Shown here in pieces: positions 53,901 through 63,709 of a stretch of 64,000 nt of DNA (position 1 is its first letter; the number at the start of each line of letters is the position of its first letter). Source of the DNA: Stenotrophomonas raiganjensis (SeqCode) (GTDB lineage Bacteria; Pseudomonadota; Gammaproteobacteria; Xanthomonadales; Xanthomonadaceae); assembly GCF_030658505.1 (NCBI RefSeq), contig NZ_JAUTXR010000115.1, forward strand, positions 20,205-84,204, read 5' to 3'. Below the pieces are notes generated by a model. The model had not been told where the DNA came from. It was given only the letters and a program-made list of their open reading frames with translations, and did no database searches. Made by a program: the position numbers and the translations under genes.

Positions 53901-55240
53901 CCAAGCGCTTCCCCGTTCTACTCGCCTCGCTGCTGGCGGTGTCCAGCGTGTCCGCCCCCCTGCAGGTGCTTGCCCAGCAGGCACAGCCGCTGGACCGCAT
54001 CGCCGCCGTTGTCGATGAGGACGTGATCCTGCAGAGCGAGCTCCAGCGCGCGATCGCCAACATCAAGGCGCAGTACGTCGGCCGTGAGAACCAGCTGCCG
54101 CCGGAAGACGTGCTCAGCCGCCAGGTGCTCGAGCGCCTGGTGCTGGTCAAGCTGCAGGTCGCCCGTGCCCAGGGCAGCGGCATCCGTGTTGGCGACCAGG
54201 AACTGAACCAGGCGATGAACGCCATCGCCCAGCAGAACGGCTCGAACCTCGATGCCCTGCGCCAGCGCCTGGCCCATGACGGTATCGATTTCAACGATTT
54301 CCGCGCCTCGGTGCGTGATGAGATCACCGTGCAGCGCCTGCGCCAGAGCTTCGCGCAGAGCCGCATCAGCGTCAGCGAGGGCGAAGTCGATGCCGCGCTG
54401 AAGCAGCAGGCGACCATCGGCAACCAGTACCACCTGGCGCACATCCTGATCGCCCTGCCCGACGGTGCCAATGCCGACCAGATCGCCACCGGCCAGAAGA
54501 AGGCCGACGGCGTGAAGGCCCTGCTGGACAAGGGCGAGCTGGACTTCAACGCGGCCGCCGTGCGGTATTCGGACAGCCCCAATGCGCTGGAAGGCGGCGA
54601 CCTCGGCTGGCGCAGCCTGGACGAGATCCCGCAGGCCTTCGCGCAGATGATGGAAAAGATGAAGCCCGGTGAAGTGGTCGGCCCGATCCGCGGCCCCAGC
54701 GGCTTCCAGCTGCTGAAGCTGGTGGACGTGCGTGATGCCAGTGCCGCTGCCAGTGGCAACACCATCACCGAGTACCACGGCCGCCACATCCTGGTGCGCG
54801 TGGATGACCACCAGACCGACGCCGCCGCCAAGGCCAAGATCGATACCCTGCGTGCCCGCATCGCTGGCGGCGCGGACTTCGAGACCGTGGCCAAGGAGTC
54901 CTCCGAGGACAACAACAGCAAGGGCCAGGGCGGCGATCTGGGCTGGTTCCCGGCCGACGCGTTCGGTCCGGCCTTCGGCCAGCAGGTGTCTGGCATCCAG
55001 GATGGCAACGTCAGCCAGCCGTTCCGCACCGATGCCGGCTGGCACATCGTGCAGCGCGTGGCCACCCGCCAGACCGACGTGACCACCGACAACCAGCGCG
55101 CCCAGGTCCGCGAGACCATCGGCCGCCGCAAGCTGGAAGACGAGTACAACCGCTTCCTGCAGGAACTGCGTGGCGAAGCCTACGTCAGCTTCCGCAGCGG
55201 CGACCGCGCGGAAAACACCGCCACTCCGCCGCAGTCCTGA
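53897..55240 (+). CDS. surA: Periplasmic peptidyl-prolyl isomerase SurA
   Basis: Chaperone for outer-membrane proteins, notably LptD. 447 aa: signal peptide (VLLASLLAVSSVSAPLQVLA), an N-terminal chaperone domain beginning LDRIAAVVDEDVILQSELQ, and two parvulin domains (HLAHILIALPDGAN near 175 and EYHGRHILVRVDD near 295, each ending in the GGDLGW motif), then the C-terminal helix. Start overlaps the lptD stop (ATGA). Confidence 0.97.
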   Translation: MTKRFPVLLASLLAVSSVSAPLQVLAQQAQPLDRIAAVVDEDVILQSELQRAIANIKAQYVGRENQLPPEDVLSRQVLERLVLVKLQVARAQGSGIRVGDQELNQAMNAIAQQNGSNLDALRQRLAHDGIDFNDFRASVRDEITVQRLRQSFAQSRISVSEGEVDAALKQQATIGNQYHLAHILIALPDGANADQIATGQKKADGVKALLDKGELDFNAAAVRYSDSPNALEGGDLGWRSLDEIPQAFAQMMEKMKPGEVVGPIRGPSGFQLLKLVDVRDASAAASGNTITEYHGRHILVRVDDHQTDAAAKAKIDTLRARIAGGADFETVAKESSEDNNSKGQGGDLGWFPADAFGPAFGQQVSGIQDGNVSQPFRTDAGWHIVQRVATRQTDVTTDNQRAQVRETIGRRKLEDEYNRFLQELRGEAYVSFRSGDRAENTATPPQS

Positions 55241-55243
55241 CCG

Positions 55244-56224
55244 ATGCGCCCCGAGCTCGCGCTGGTACCGGGCGAGCCCGCCGGGATCGGCCCGGAACTG
55301 TGTGTCCGCCTCGTCCAGCAGCCGCGTGAAGATTGCCGGCTGCTGGCCTTCGCCGACCCGGATACCCTGCGCGCGGCTGCGGCCGCGCTGAACCTGCCCC
55401 TGCAGCTGCTGTCCGAGGACGCCGAAGCACGCGTCCCCGGTGATCTGCGCCTGCGTGCCGTTTGCAACGCAGCGCCCAGCCGCTTCGGCCAGGCCGATCC
55501 GGCCAATGCCAGCGCGGTCATCGGCGCCCTGCTCGGCGCCGGCCAGGCCTGCCTGTCCGGTGAGCTGCACGGCGTGGTCACCGGCCCGGTGCACAAGGCG
55601 GTCATCAACGAGGGCGGCATCGCCTACAGCGGCACCACCGAACTGCTGGCCGACCAGGCCGGGGTGAAGGTGGTGATGATGCTGGCCAATCACATTGTCC
55701 GCGTGGCCCTGGCCACCACTCATCTGCCGCTGCGCGAGGTGGCCGATGCGATCACCGCACCCAGCCTGGAACACACCCTGCGCACGGTGCATGCCGCGCT
55801 GCGCCGCGAGTTCGGCCTGCCTGCACCGCGAATCGCCGTGCTCGGGCTGAACCCGCACGCCGGTGAAGACGGCCACCTGGGCCGCGAGGAACTGGACCTG
55901 GTCATTCCCCTGCTGCAGCGCCTGCGCACGGAGGGCATGGACCTGGTCGGGCCGCTGCCAGCCGACACCGCCTTCCTGCCGGCCAAGCTGGCAGGCTTCG
56001 ACACCGTGCTGGCCATGTACCACGACCAGGGCCTGCCGGTGCTGAAGTACTCCGGCTTCGAGCAGGCGGTGAACCTGACCCTGGGCCTGCCCTACCCGCG
56101 CGTGGCGGTCGATCATGGCACCGCGCTGGACCTGGCCGGCCGCGGCATCGCCGATCCCTCCAGCCTGCAGGCAGCAACGACGCTGTGTGCGCAGCTGGCG
56201 CGGCAACGTACACTGAGCGCATGA
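55244..56224 (+). CDS. pdxA: 4-hydroxythreonine-4-phosphate dehydrogenase
   Basis: Oxidative step of pyridoxal-5'-phosphate synthesis. 326 aa. ALVPGEPAGIGPELCVRLV at the start, GVVTGPVHKAVINEGG, the metal-binding His in MLANHIVRVALATTHLPL, LGLNPHAGEDGHLGREE and VLAMYHDQGLPVLKYSGF are the family motifs. surA-pdxA-rsmA-apaG-apaH is the classical gammaproteobacterial order. Confidence 0.97.
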   Translation: MRPELALVPGEPAGIGPELCVRLVQQPREDCRLLAFADPDTLRAAAAALNLPLQLLSEDAEARVPGDLRLRAVCNAAPSRFGQADPANASAVIGALLGAGQACLSGELHGVVTGPVHKAVINEGGIAYSGTTELLADQAGVKVVMMLANHIVRVALATTHLPLREVADAITAPSLEHTLRTVHAALRREFGLPAPRIAVLGLNPHAGEDGHLGREELDLVIPLLQRLRTEGMDLVGPLPADTAFLPAKLAGFDTVLAMYHDQGLPVLKYSGFEQAVNLTLGLPYPRVAVDHGTALDLAGRGIADPSSLQAATTLCAQLARQRTLSA

Positions 56225-57024
56225 ATTCCCCGCATTCCCCCTCCGGCCCGGTGTTTACCGCCCCGGCCAAGAAGCAGCTTGGCCAGCATTTCCTGGCCGA
56301 CCGCCACTACATCGACAAGATCGTGATGGCGGTCAATCCGAAAGACGGCGACCGCCTGGTCGAGATTGGTCCTGGCCAGGGCGCGATCACGCTGCCGCTG
56401 CTGCGCGTGCATCCGACGCTGACGGTGATCGAGTTCGACCGTGACCTGATCGCACCGCTGACCGCGGCCGCCGAGCCACTGGGCGAGCTGACCATCGTCC
56501 ACCGCGACGTGCTGCGCGTGGATTTCACCGAGCTGGCCGCCGGCCAGCCGATCCGTCTGGTCGGCAACCTGCCCTACAACATTTCCTCGCCGATCCTGTT
56601 CCACGCACTGGAACATGCCGCGGTGATCCGCGACATGCACTTCATGCTGCAGAAGGAAGTGGTCGACCGCATGGCCGCCGGCCCCGGCAGCAAGGTGTAC
56701 GGCCGGCTCAGCGTGATGCTGCAGGCGTACTGCCAGGTCACCTCGCTGTTCGTGGTGCCGCCGGGCGCGTTCCGGCCGCCACCGAAGGTCGATTCGGCCG
56801 TGGTACGGCTGGTGCCGCGCGACCCGGCAACGATCAACATCAACGACCACACGCGCTTTGCCGAGGTGGTCAAGGCCGCTTTCGGCCAGCGCCGCAAGAC
56901 CCTGCGCAATGCCCTGAACAACGTGGTGTCCGCCGAGCAGTTCATCGCCGCCGGCGTGCGTCCCGATGCCCGCGCCGAACAGTTGGACGTGGCCGAATTC
57001 ATCGCTTTGGCCAATGCCTCCTGA
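56221..57024 (+). CDS. rsmA: 16S rRNA dimethyladenosine transferase
   Basis: Dimethylates A1518 and A1519 of 16S rRNA. 267 aa from ATG 56221 (overlapping the pdxA stop). The N-terminal [19 protein letters not shown], the AdoMet loop [15 protein letters not shown] and the catalytic NLPY in [18 protein letters not shown] are seen, with a helical C-terminal domain ([12 protein letters not shown]). Confidence 0.97.
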   Translation: MNSPHSPSGPVFTAPAKKQLGQHFLADRHYIDKIVMAVNPKDGDRLVEIGPGQGAITLPLLRVHPTLTVIEFDRDLIAPLTAAAEPLGELTIVHRDVLRVDFTELAAGQPIRLVGNLPYNISSPILFHALEHAAVIRDMHFMLQKEVVDRMAAGPGSKVYGRLSVMLQAYCQVTSLFVVPPGAFRPPPKVDSAVVRLVPRDPATININDHTRFAEVVKAAFGQRRKTLRNALNNVVSAEQFIAAGVRPDARAEQLDVAEFIALANAS

Positions 57025-57037
57025 TTACACTGCCGGT

Positions 57038-57421
57038 ATGGAAGACGCTGACGTTTATGCCATCTCCGTCGAAGTCGCGCCGCGCTTCCTCGACGATCAA
57101 TCCACCCCGGAAGACGGCCGCTACGCGTTCGCCTACACGATCCGCATCCACAACCAGGGACGCGTTGCCGCGCGCCTGGTGGCGCGCCATTGGCGCATCA
57201 CCGACGCCAACGGCCGTGTCGAGCATGTCGATGGCGATGGCGTGATCGGCGAGCAGCCGCGCCTGCGCCCCGGTGAAGACTTCCGTTACACGTCCGGTGT
57301 CATGCTGGGGACCGATCACGGGACCATGCAGGGCCACTACGACATGGTCGCCGACGATGGCACCGAATTCGCCGCGCCGGTCGCACCGTTCGTGCTGGCC
57401 GTCCCACGTACCCTGCACTGA
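57038..57421 (+). CDS. apaG: ApaG protein (Co2+/Mg2+ efflux-associated fold)
   Basis: 127 aa from ATG 57038, the standard family length; an upstream ATG at 57014 lies in the rsmA end. A fibronectin-III-like fold with [40 protein letters not shown] and [20 protein letters not shown]. Cellular role is unsettled. Between rsmA and apaH as usual. Confidence 0.93.
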   Translation: MEDADVYAISVEVAPRFLDDQSTPEDGRYAFAYTIRIHNQGRVAARLVARHWRITDANGRVEHVDGDGVIGEQPRLRPGEDFRYTSGVMLGTDHGTMQGHYDMVADDGTEFAAPVAPFVLAVPRTLH

Positions 57422-57436
57422 CACGGAGGCCGAACG

Positions 57437-58456
57437 ATGAGTGTGTGGGCGATCGGCGACCTGCAGGGCTGCTATGACGTCACCCAGCGACTGCTGGAGA
57501 AGATCCGTTTCGACCCGGCGCGGGACACCCTGTGGTTCTGCGGCGATCTGGTCAACCGCGGCGGCCAGTCACTGGAAACGCTGCGGCTGGTGCACTCGCT
57601 GCGCGAACACAGCGTGGTGGTGCTGGGCAACCATGATCTTTCACTGCTGGCCGTGGGTGCGCGCACCGAAGAGGAACAGCGCAAGGTCAACCCGGACCTG
57701 CTGCGCATCGTGCAGGCCGAGGACCGCGACGAACTGCTGGACTGGCTGCGCCTGCAGAAGCTGGTGCACGTGGACCGCGAACTGGGCTGGATGATGGTGC
57801 ACGCCGGCCTGGCGCCGAAGTGGACCACGCAGATGGCCGAGAAGCATGCCGCCGAAGTCGAAGTGCAGCTGCACGGCGCCGGCTACCGCAAGCTGTTCCG
57901 CAACATGTACGGCGACAAGCCGAGCTGGGCACCGAACCTGGCCGGCTACGACCGCTCGCGCGCGATCATCAATGTGCTCACCCGCATGCGCTACTGCACC
58001 CCGCGCGGGCGCATCGGCATCGAGGACAAGGGCACCCCCGGCACGCAGGAACAGGGACTCTACCCCTGGTTCGAAGTACCGGGACGGGTCGAGCGCGACC
58101 TGAAGATCGTCTGCGGCCACTGGTCGGCGTTGGGCCTGACCATCACCCAGGGCGTGCACGCCATCGACACCGGCGCGGTGTGGGGCGGCAAGCTGACCGC
58201 GATCCAGCTCGACACCGATGAGCTTCGCGTGGTGCAGGTACCGGGCCGCGATGTACCCGCACCGGTACCCAACGCACGTCCGCCAGCGCGACCGGCGCAC
58301 GAGCGGCCTGCGGCGTCGGCACCGGGCAAGGAACAGGGCGGCGGCAACGCCCCGGCCGCCAATCCGGGCGGTCGCGGCCCGCGTCGCCGCCGCCGTCGTG
58401 GTGGCGGTAGCGGTGGTGGTGGCGGCAACAACAGCAGCCCCCCGCCGCAGGCATGA
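57437..58456 (+). CDS. apaH: Symmetrical bis(5'-nucleosyl)-tetraphosphatase with Arg/Gly-rich tail
   Basis: Splits Ap4A into two ADP. 339 aa against about 275-280 for typical ApaH. The catalytic phosphoesterase part (1 to ~275) has IGDLQGC, WFCGDLVNRGGQSLET, VVLGNHD and CGHWSALG. The extra ~60 residues are low-complexity: Pro/Ala-rich, then GGRGPRRRRRRGGGSGGGGG. Such a basic Gly-rich tail could bind nucleic acid; that is inference. The stop overlaps the next ATG (58453-58456). Confidence 0.93.
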   Translation: MSVWAIGDLQGCYDVTQRLLEKIRFDPARDTLWFCGDLVNRGGQSLETLRLVHSLREHSVVVLGNHDLSLLAVGARTEEEQRKVNPDLLRIVQAEDRDELLDWLRLQKLVHVDRELGWMMVHAGLAPKWTTQMAEKHAAEVEVQLHGAGYRKLFRNMYGDKPSWAPNLAGYDRSRAIINVLTRMRYCTPRGRIGIEDKGTPGTQEQGLYPWFEVPGRVERDLKIVCGHWSALGLTITQGVHAIDTGAVWGGKLTAIQLDTDELRVVQVPGRDVPAPVPNARPPARPAHERPAASAPGKEQGGGNAPAANPGGRGPRRRRRRGGGSGGGGGNNSSPPPQA

Positions 58457-59101
58457 CGCGGCACCGCTGGGCACCATGGACGGTGCTGCTGCTGACGCTG
58501 GCCCTGGCCAGCGGCTGCCAGCCCGGTCCGGCCCCCCGCTCCGACGGCCGCGGAAAACGCCGGCCACACGCCATCGCAACCGCAGCTGCCGTCGCCACCG
58601 CTGGTGGCCGCGGCACGCGCGCAGATCGGCGTCACCACCCGCTACGATCCGGCCTACCGGGTGCTGGCGTACCCCGGTGGCGACGTGCCCGTGGACCGTG
58701 GTGTCTGCACCGACGTGGTGGTGCGCGCGCTGCGCAGCCAGGGCCTGGACCTGCAGGCCCGCGTGCATGAGGACATGCGCACCGACTTCAACGCCTATCC
58801 TGCGATCTGGGGCCTGTCACGACCGGACCGCAACATCGATCATCGCCGCGTGCCGAACCTGATGCGCTGGTTTGAACGGCAGGGCTGGCAGCAGCCGATC
58901 ACGGCCGCCGCTGCCGACTACGCGGCCGGCGACATCGTGGCCTGGAAGCTCAACGGCAATGGCCTGCTGCACGTGGGCATCGTCTCCGACCGTCACCTGG
59001 CCAACGGCACACCGCTGGTGCTGCACAACATCGCGCGCGGCACGCGCGAAGAGAACCTGCTGTTCCAGCACGCGATCATCGGGCATTACCGGATGCCGTA
59101 G
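58453..59101 (+). pseudogene. DUF1287 lipoprotein gene, frameshifted at a C6 run
   Basis: Frame 1 from ATG 58453 gives a lipoprotein signal (TVLLLTLALASGC, Cys23) but then runs off family. The DUF1287 domain (LVAAARAQIGVTTRYDPAYR, VDRGVCTDVVVRALRSQGL, DIVAWKLNGNGLLHVGIVSD) is in the next frame and ends at 59101. Dropping one C from the CCCCCC at 58532-58537 joins the two without a stop through PAPAPTAAENAGHTPSQP, giving about 215 aa. Either a natural frameshift, a slippery tract or a base-call error. Confidence 0.82.
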
Positions 59102-59107
59102 GTACCT

Positions 59108-59175
59108 GTAGAGCTGGGCCATGCTCGGCTACGGGAGGTGTCAGGCAACAGCAGCCGAGCATGGCTCGGCTCTAC
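59108..59175. repeat. Facing SMAG pair at a convergent junction
   Basis: GTAGAGCTGGGCCATGCTCGG and GCCGAGCATGGCTCGGCTCTAC fill most of the 86-bp gap between the DUF1287 gene and folA. Confidence 0.88.
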
Positions 59176-59187
59176 AGGAAACCATCC

Positions 59188-59688
59188 TCAGCGGCGCACG
59201 CAATGCACGAAGCGGAACGCATAGGCGTGGCGGTCATCGGCCGGATGCGGCTCGCTGCTCACTTCCTTCCAGTCCTGCGCGTCCACCTCGGGGAAATGCG
59301 TATCGGCGGTGACTTCGGCATCGACCCAGGTCAGGTACAGGTCGCTGGCCTGGTCGAGCAGCTGACGGAAGATCTGGCCGCCGCCGATGATGCACAGCTC
59401 ACTGGCGCCCTCGCCCTCGGCAATCGCCTTGGCTTCCTCCAGCGACGCCACCGCGCGCATGCCCTCGAACGGCACCTGGCCGCTGCGGGTCAGCACCAGG
59501 TTGGTCCGCCCCGGCAACACGCGACCGATCGATTCGGCGGTCTTGCGCCCCATCAGGATCGGCTTGCCCAGGGTGAGCGCCTTGAAGTGCCTGAAATCAT
59601 CCGGCAGGTGCCAGGGCATCGCATTGCCCTGGCCGATGCCACGGTTGCGGTCCAGCGCCACGATCATCGACAGCTTCATGGCACTCAT
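59188..59688 (-). CDS. folA: Dihydrofolate reductase
   Basis: Regenerates tetrahydrofolate after thymidylate synthesis. 166 aa from ATG 59686-59688 (overlapping the thyA stop); a second ATG is three codons in. Seen: [24 protein letters not shown] with the substrate-binding acidic residue after [24 protein letters not shown] as the NADPH phosphate site and [12 protein letters not shown]. Usual chromosomal, trimethoprim-sensitive type by sequence. Confidence 0.96.
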   Translation of the reverse strand: MSAMKLSMIVALDRNRGIGQGNAMPWHLPDDFRHFKALTLGKPILMGRKTAESIGRVLPGRTNLVLTRSGQVPFEGMRAVASLEEAKAIAEGEGASELCIIGGGQIFRQLLDQASDLYLTWVDAEVTADTHFPEVDAQDWKEVSSEPHPADDRHAYAFRFVHCVRR

Positions 59689-60479
59689 ACCGCCACCGGC
59701 GCCTTGATGGCCGGGTGCGGGTCATAACCATCGATGCGGATATCGTCGAACTGGAAGCCGAACAGGTCGGTCACCTCCGGGTTCAACCACAGCTTCGGCA
59801 GCGCGCGCGGTTCGCGCGACAGCTGCTCGCGGGCCTGCTCGAAGTGGTTCGAATACAGGTGCGCGTCGCCCAGCGTATGCACGAAGTCGCCCACGCCCAG
59901 GCCGGTGGCCTGCGCCACCATGTGGGTCAGCAGCGCGTAGCTGGCGATGTTGAACGGCACGCCGAGGAAGATGTCGCCACTGCGCTGGTAGAGCTGGCAG
60001 CTGAGCTTGCCGTCCACCACGTAGAACTGGAACAGGTTGTGGCATGGCATCAACGCCATCTGCGAAAGCTCGCCCACGTTCCAGGCGCTGACCACCAGCC
60101 GCCGCGAATCGGGGTTGCGCTTGATCTCGTCCACCAGCCACTGCATCTGGTCGATCTCACGACCATCGGCGGTGGCCCAGCTGCGCCACTGCTTGCCGTA
60201 CACCGGGCCGAGGTCGCCGTTGGCATCGGCCCACTCGTCCCAGATGCGTACCTGGTTGTCCTTCAGGTAGCCGATGTTGGTGTCACCCTTCAGGAACCAC
60301 AGCAGCTCGTGGATGATCGAGCGCAGGTGCAGCTTCTTGGTGGTGACCAGCGGGAAGCCGTCGGCCAGGTTGAAGCGCATCTGCCAGCCGAACACGCTGC
60401 GGGTACCGGTACCGGTGCGATCGCTCTTCTCGGCGCCGTGTTCCAGCACGTGCGAGAGCAGGTCCAGGTAAGCCTTCAT
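59685..60479 (-). CDS. thyA: Thymidylate synthase
   Basis: Methylates dUMP with methylene-tetrahydrofolate. 264 aa, identical in length to E. coli Thy[20 protein letters not shown], the catalytic Cys in [33 protein letters not shown] and the C-terminal [15 protein letters not shown]. Overlaps lgt upstream and folA downstream by 4 nt each, one tightly coupled unit. Confidence 0.98.
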   Translation of the reverse strand: MKAYLDLLSHVLEHGAEKSDRTGTGTRSVFGWQMRFNLADGFPLVTTKKLHLRSIIHELLWFLKGDTNIGYLKDNQVRIWDEWADANGDLGPVYGKQWRSWATADGREIDQMQWLVDEIKRNPDSRRLVVSAWNVGELSQMALMPCHNLFQFYVVDGKLSCQLYQRSGDIFLGVPFNIASYALLTHMVAQATGLGVGDFVHTLGDAHLYSNHFEQAREQLSREPRALPKLWLNPEVTDLFGFQFDDIRIDGYDPHPAIKAPVAV

Positions 60480-61363
60480 GCCTTGCCCTCCGCGGCCACC
60501 GGCGGCTGCGGCTGCAGTACCGGCGCGCGGCGCGACATCACCAGCAGCACCAGGCCGAAGGCGATCAGCGGCAGGCTGAGGATCTGGCCACGGGTCAGCC
60601 AGTCGAAGGCCACGTAAACACCGTTGTCGGGCATGCGCACGAACTCGACGGCGAAGCGGAACAGGCCGTACATCAGCGCGAACAGGCCGCCGACCAGATA
60701 GCGATGGCGCGGCTTGGCCGACACGGCCCACAGCACCACGAACATCACCAGCCCTTCCAGCAACGCTTCATACAACTGCGAGGGATGGCGTGCGAACTGG
60801 TTCAGCGCGCCGGTCGCGAACTGTGCCTGCAGCGTTGCGTGATCCAGCTGGTTCAACGGTACCGGCAGGCCGGACGGGAACACCACGCCCCAGGTACCGT
60901 CGGTGTACTTGCCCCACAACTCGGCACCAATGAAGTTGCCGATGCGGCCGAAGCCCAGGCCCAGCGGCACCAGCGGCGCCATGAAATCCATGGTGTCGAA
61001 GAAGTGCAGGCGGTGCTTGCGTGACCACCACCAGCAGGCGCCCAGCACGCCCAGCAGGCCGCCGTGGAAGCTCATGCCGCCATCCCACACCTTGAACAGC
61101 AGCAGCGGGTTGTGCAGGAAATCGCCCAGCGCGTAGAACAGCATGTAGCCGATGCGGCCGCCCAGCACCACGCCGAGCATGGCGTAGAACAGCAGGTCGG
61201 AGAAGCCGTTGGCATCGACGCCCGGCAGGCGACCGGCGGCGATGCGCGTGCGGCCCAGCAGCCAGGCGGCGGTGAAGCCGAGCAGGTACATGATGCCGTA
61301 CCAGTGCACCTTGATCGGCCCCAGCGAAAGGGCGATGGGGTCGATGTCGTGGAAATAGATCAT
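60476..61363 (-). CDS. lgt: Prolipoprotein diacylglyceryl transferase
   Basis: Adds diacylglycerol to the lipobox Cys of prolipoproteins in the inner membrane. 295 aa, about seven hydrophobic segments. [40 protein letters not shown] and the signature [20 protein letters not shown] are present. Potential clients in this window are LolB, the TlpA-like protein and LemA. Confidence 0.97.
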   Translation of the reverse strand: MIYFHDIDPIALSLGPIKVHWYGIMYLLGFTAAWLLGRTRIAAGRLPGVDANGFSDLLFYAMLGVVLGGRIGYMLFYALGDFLHNPLLLFKVWDGGMSFHGGLLGVLGACWWWSRKHRLHFFDTMDFMAPLVPLGLGFGRIGNFIGAELWGKYTDGTWGVVFPSGLPVPLNQLDHATLQAQFATGALNQFARHPSQLYEALLEGLVMFVVLWAVSAKPRHRYLVGGLFALMYGLFRFAVEFVRMPDNGVYVAFDWLTRGQILSLPLIAFGLVLLVMSRRAPVLQPQPPVAAEGKA

Positions 61364-61414
61364 GGAAGGTGCCTTGCGGTTGAACGTCTATTCTCGGGCC
61401 AGTGCCGCCCCGGC

Positions 61415-61912
61415 TCAACCAAGGATCTGCGGCGAGTTCGGCAACGCGTCATCGTTCGACCGCGTCGAGGCCGGAAAGTGCCCTTCCACCAGGCTGGAGA
61501 CCTCATCGATCGCATCCTGCAGCGCCGCCACCGGGTTGGCCCCGCGCAAGCCCTCGCGCAGATGGGTGCAGACCCGCTGCCACTGCGCCGGGCTGACCCG
61601 GCCGTGCAGGCCCCGGTCAGCGACGATCTCGATCGCATGGTCGGCCAGCAGCAGGTAGATCAGTACGCCATTGTTATGGGTGGTATCCCAGGTGCGCAGG
61701 CGGGCAAAGGCATGTTCGGCGGCTTGGCGCGGGGTGACCTTGTGCCACAACGCGGCCAACGGCAGATCGGCCTCCACCGCAAACATCACCTGCCCGCCGT
61801 GGCGCTGCTCACCGGCGGCGATGGCCTCGGTGATCGCCTGCAGCGTAGCCGGTGGGAACGCGCGCCGTACCGACGGCGAAAACACATGGCGGAACAGACG
61901 TTGGATCATCAC
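61415..61912 (-). CDS. TPM-domain protein (YgcG-related)
   Basis: 165 aa. A soluble TPM (TLP18.3/Psb32/MOLO-1) fold with AITEAIAAGEQRHGGQVMFA, AFARLRTWDTTHNNGVLIYL and VEIVADRGLHGRV-like strand (IEIVADRGLHGRVSPAQWQ). No signal peptide or clear membrane segment. ATG 61910-61912 overlaps the stop of the larger TPM protein. Function unknown; it travels with lemA. Confidence 0.88.
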   Translation of the reverse strand: MMIQRLFRHVFSPSVRRAFPPATLQAITEAIAAGEQRHGGQVMFAVEADLPLAALWHKVTPRQAAEHAFARLRTWDTTHNNGVLIYLLLADHAIEIVADRGLHGRVSPAQWQRVCTHLREGLRGANPVAALQDAIDEVSSLVEGHFPASTRSNDDALPNSPQILG

Positions 61913-62796
61913 CAGCCTCCCGAAGCACCGCCGCCGCCGGAACGGCCACCGCCGCCACCCCAGCCACCACCACCGCCGAATCCACCGCCCCCACCGAAAC
62001 CACCTCCGCCGCCCCAGCTGCCACCGCCCCAGCCACCGCCACCGGCAAAGCGCCCCGGATGGCCGGAGAGCATGGCCACGACCAGGCCCACCACGCCGGC
62101 CAGGCCACTGGCCAGCAGGGTGGAAGTGAACAGGAACGCTGCCACGGCGGCGCCGGCACCACCGAGCAGGCCACGCAGCGGGCGCGGCACGCGCGAGAAC
62201 ACGCCGCGCAGGATGCTGCCAGCGAACACGCCGATGAACAGCGCCATGAACCAGGTATCGCCGCCGCCATCAGGCTCGCGCCCACGATGGCCACTGACCG
62301 GTGCCGGCAGTGTTTCGCCGTCGATCAGCTTGACCAGCACCGCCGTGGCATCGGTGATGCCGCCGGCGTAGTCGCCGCTGCGGAAGCGCGGGACCAGGTA
62401 TTCCTGGATGACCCGGTTGGCGATGGCATCGGGAATGGCACCTTCCAGGCCGTAGCCCGGTTCGATGCGCACGCGCCGGTCGTCCTTGGCCACCACCAGC
62501 AGCACGCCATCGTCCACGCCCTTGCGGCCGATCTGCCACTGGTCGAAGACCCGCGTGGTGTACTGCGCGATGTCCTCCGGCTGGGTGGTGGGCACCACCA
62601 GCACCTGCAGCTGGCTGCCCTTGCGCTGCTGCAGGTCCAGCGCCTGCTGCACCAGCGCCTGCTTCTGCGCGGCATCCAGCGTGCCGGTGGTGTCGACCAC
62701 CGGCGAATCCAGCGCCGGAATCGGCGCCAGCTGCTGGGCCTGCGCCGCCAGCGGCAGCCACAGCAGCAGGGCCAGCAGCGCAGTGGCCAGGCGCAC
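61909..62796 (-). CDS. TPM-domain membrane protein with Gly-rich tail (YgcG-like)
   Basis: 295 aa: signal peptide (TALLALLLWLPLAAQAQ), periplasmic TPM domain (about 25-165, with VVDTTGTLDAAQKQALVQQ and VFDQWQIGRKGVDDGVLLVV), two hydrophobic segments (WFMALFIGVFAGSILRGVF; VAAFLFTSTLLASGLAGVVG) and a Gly/Trp/Phe-rich C-terminus. This is the standard YgcG layout; pairing with LemA is widespread. Role unclear. Confidence 0.9.
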   Translation of the reverse strand: MRLATALLALLLWLPLAAQAQQLAPIPALDSPVVDTTGTLDAAQKQALVQQALDLQQRKGSQLQVLVVPTTQPEDIAQYTTRVFDQWQIGRKGVDDGVLLVVAKDDRRVRIEPGYGLEGAIPDAIANRVIQEYLVPRFRSGDYAGGITDATAVLVKLIDGETLPAPVSGHRGREPDGGGDTWFMALFIGVFAGSILRGVFSRVPRPLRGLLGGAGAAVAAFLFTSTLLASGLAGVVGLVVAMLSGHPGRFAGGGGWGGGSWGGGGGFGGGGGFGGGGGWGGGGGRSGGGGASGGW

Positions 62797-62799
62797 GGG

Positions 62800-63420
62800 T
62801 CAGTGGCCCGGCTGCGGTGCCGGCTGCTGCTGCGGCGCGTTGCCGAAATCGACCGCCGGCGCGTTGGAGATCTGCGCCTCGTTCTCCACAGTGAAGTTCG
62901 GCTTGGTCTTGTAGCCGAAGATCTTGGCGGTGATCACCTGCGGGAACGAACGGATGTAGGTGTTGTAATCCTGCACCTGCTGGATGTAGCGGCCACGGGC
63001 GACGGTGACCCGGTTCTCGGTGCCTTCCAGCTGGGCCTGCAGGTCACGGAAGTTCTGGTCGGACTTCAGCTGCGGATAGTTCTCGGTGACCACCAGCAGC
63101 CGCGACAGCGCGCTGCCGAGTTCGCCCTGGGCCTGCTGGAACTGCTTGAGCGAGGCTTCGTCATCGGCATTGACGTTGATCTGGCCGACACGCGAACGGG
63201 CGTTGGTGACTTCGGTCAGCACGCGCTCTTCCTGGCTGGCGAAGCCCTTCACGGTCTGCACCAGGTTGGGCACCAGGTCGGCGCGGCGCTTGTACTGGTT
63301 GATGACCTCCGACCAGCTGGCCTTGACCGCTTCATCCTTCTGCTGGATGGCGTTGTAGCCGCAGCCGGACAACAGGGAGGCCAGCAGCATCAGGGGCAGG
63401 ACACGGGTGAACAGGCGCAT
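62800..63420 (-). CDS. lemA: LemA-family lipoprotein
   Basis: 206 aa from ATG 63418-63420. The lipobox LLSGC gives lipidated Cys20. The LemA four-helix domain follows: NAIQQKDEAVKASWSEVINQ, YKRRADLVPNLVQTVKGFAS, LLVVTENYPQLKSDQNFRDL and YNTYIRSFPQVITAKIFGYK. It ends 3 nt before the YgcG-like gene, giving a lemA-TPM-TPM unit. Cellular role is not established. Confidence 0.92.
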   Translation of the reverse strand: MRLFTRVLPLMLLASLLSGCGYNAIQQKDEAVKASWSEVINQYKRRADLVPNLVQTVKGFASQEERVLTEVTNARSRVGQINVNADDEASLKQFQQAQGELGSALSRLLVVTENYPQLKSDQNFRDLQAQLEGTENRVTVARGRYIQQVQDYNTYIRSFPQVITAKIFGYKTKPNFTVENEAQISNAPAVDFGNAPQQQPAPQPGH

Positions 63421-63530
63421 GGCGGGGGTTCCGGGTGGGCTTGGCGCCGAGCATGCCATGGTTCGGGTGAAAGACCGGCCATCGGGCGCCGCCCCCTCCG
63501 CGGTGGTTGGCGGGTTCTCTCTGGTTGGCT

Positions 63531-63626
63531 GGGAGGGTGGGTTGGCTGGGGGGCGCTGCAAGTACGTCCATGTAAGCTCGGTCGCCGCATCCATGCGGCT
63601 CACGCCCCCAGCCAACCCACCCTCCC
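63531..63626 (+). repeat. Long palindromic element C1 (forward core)
   Basis: 96 nt. Arms 63531-63555 and 63603-63626 pair over 24 positions with one bulged G. The 47-nt core (63556-63602) is identical to that of A1; the arms share no sequence beyond G-richness with A1. Confidence 0.9.
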
Positions 63627-63709
63627 GGCCACGGACAATTTCCTGCGCACCGCGGGAAGATCAAAAGAAAAAGAAAAATCAAAAGCGAAATCCGATTCTC
63701 CAGGCATTC

